A stretch of 64,000 nucleotides of DNA from Chitinophagaceae bacterium (GTDB lineage Bacteria > Bacteroidota > Bacteroidia > Chitinophagales > Chitinophagaceae): assembly GCA_022843585.1 (NCBI GenBank), contig JALHNJ010000006.1, positions 124,001-188,000 of the forward strand, read 5' to 3'. Below the pieces are notes generated by a model, which saw only the letters and a program-made list of their open reading frames with translations, ran no database searches and was not told the DNA's origin. How positions within the stretch are numbered: the first letter of the stretch is position 1; each line of letters begins with the position of its first letter. The translations under genes and the position numbers were made by a program. Below, one piece after another: positions 63,141 through 64,000 of this stretch.

Positions 63141-64000
63141 TTAATTTCTCTTCAACGGCAAGTCAACTGTAAAAATACTTCCCTTACCCAATGTACTTTC
63201 TGCTTTAATATCACCATCATGAGCTTCAACCATTGTTTTTACATAGCTTAACCCAAGACCAAAGCCTTTTACATTATGTACATTACCCGTATGGGCCCGA
63301 TAGAATTTTTCAAATATTCGTTTTACTGTATCTTTATTCATTCCGATACCATTGTCCTCAATTCGTATCGTAAAATGTTTTGCATTTGATTGCGTTGAAA
63401 GCTTGATAAGCGGGGGAATATTTTCTTTGGCATACTTCACTGCATTATCTACCAGGTTATTGACAAGGTTTGAAAAATGAACCTCATCTGCATTAATCAG
63501 ATCGTTTGGCGCATTTAACTCCAACTCAACCTTTCCTTTTTTATCTTCTAATTGCAATGCAAAATTATCAACCACATCCTGTATAATTTCATGCACATGC
63601 AATGGCTTCAAGTTTAAATCCACCTCCTGCTTTTCTAATTGCGATGCCCGCAAGATAGTTTCTACCTGGCGGTTCATTCTTTGGTTCTCCTCTTTTATAA
63701 TATCACTGAAATAACCCATTTTCTGCCGGTCCTGTATCACTTTTTCATTTCGCATAGCATCCACTGCCAGCGAAATAGTAGCAATAGGTGTTTTAAATTC
63801 ATGCGTCATGTTATTGATGAAGTCATTTTTTATTTCTCCCATCTTCTTTTGCCGAAGCATGGTACGAACAGTAAGATAAAACGCTGCAAGAATGATTAGT
63901 GTAAATAAAACAGATAGAATAATTCTGCCCTGAAGTGATTGGTACACTAAATTCTTTATTACTGGCACTACCACTACTAATATTTCGTTTACTGATAAAT
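63141..64000 (-). CDS. Sensor histidine kinase (N-terminus beyond the window)
   Basis: The frame is open to the right edge, so the sensor part is missing; at least 285 codons are visible. A membrane helix (ILSVLFTLIILAAFYLTV) is followed by HisKA with the phospho-acceptor His in NNMTHEFKTPIATIS and HATPase_c with NNLVDNAVKYA, EDNGIGM, FEKFYRAHTGNVHNVKGFGLGLSYV. This core is typical of Bacteroidota classical two-component kinases paired with OmpR-type regulators; the partner would lie outside the window or elsewhere. It is convergent with queA. Confidence 0.92.
   Translation of the reverse strand, partial: LSVNEILVVVVPVIKNLVYQSLQGRIILSVLFTLIILAAFYLTVRTMLRQKKMGEIKNDFINNMTHEFKTPIATISLAVDAMRNEKVIQDRQKMGYFSDIIKEENQRMNRQVETILRASQLEKQEVDLNLKPLHVHEIIQDVVDNFALQLEDKKGKVELELNAPNDLINADEVHFSNLVNNLVDNAVKYAKENIPPLIKLSTQSNAKHFTIRIEDNGIGMNKDTVKRIFEKFYRAHTGNVHNVKGFGLGLSYVKTMVEAHDGDIKAESTLGKGSIFTVDLPLKRN

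Overview
The window looks like part of the chromosome of a Bacteroidota bacterium, most likely in or near the Chitinophagaceae. The evidence is AT-rich DNA, secreted proteins with short N-terminal signals ending in AQ, a type IX-style adhesin, promoter-like pairs of the Bacteroidota form TTTG / about 20 nt / TAnnTTTG, few Shine-Dalgarno sites, and a dcw cluster without murF. No rRNA, tRNA, CRISPR array, transposase or prophage gene was found. Both ends cut through genes: an adhesin on the left (open from 2023 to the edge, minus strand) and a sensor kinase on the right.

Layout. 1-5.3 kb: partial adhesin and uvrA. 5.6-9.4 kb: ECF sigma factor, a DsbD-type reductase with a separate small DsbD N-domain protein, and an XRE regulator. 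9.4-10.1 kb: a hairpin-rich gap. 10.1-15.9 kb: a signalling cassette of an ethylene-receptor-like multi-PAS histidine kinase, an Rcp1-like response regulator, and a receiver-PAS-HisKA_3 kinase. 15.9-25 kb: purQ, a DUF6427-like membrane protein, an unknown secreted protein, kup, and two related alpha/beta hydrolases around a lipoprotein. 25-36.7 kb: ldcA and metG (divergent), a giant AsmA-like protein, a FadN-type beta-oxidation enzyme, small unknowns and a metzincin-like protein. 36.8-44.2 kb: an M16 peptidase pair, a TIGR01777 epimerase, an ABC exporter, a possible barrel protein and a HYR-domain protein. 44.4-61.5 kb: the dcw cluster mraZ-rsmH-ftsL-ftsI-murE-mraY-murD-ftsW-murG-murC-ftsQ-ftsA-ftsZ, all on the minus strand, with a promoter before mraZ and a strong terminator after ftsZ. 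61.9-64 kb: queA and a partial histidine kinase.

Most of the window is housekeeping. The unusual parts are: (i) the histidine kinase whose N-terminal membrane domain keeps the Asp/Tyr/Ile/Cys/His positions of plant ethylene receptors at identical spacing; (ii) heptanucleotide tandem arrays placed inside conserved genes (three in uvrA, one in queA, one forming the stop codon of rsmH, possibly one in metG); (iii) an intergenic repeat with a 15-nt core present three times, once inside the division operon; (iv) an apparent division of DsbD function, with the large protein lacking its N-domain cysteines and a neighbouring small protein keeping them; and (v) several strong inverted repeats in leaders, notably upstream of metG and upstream of the receptor kinase. 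All functional statements come from reading the sequence, and no database search was run.
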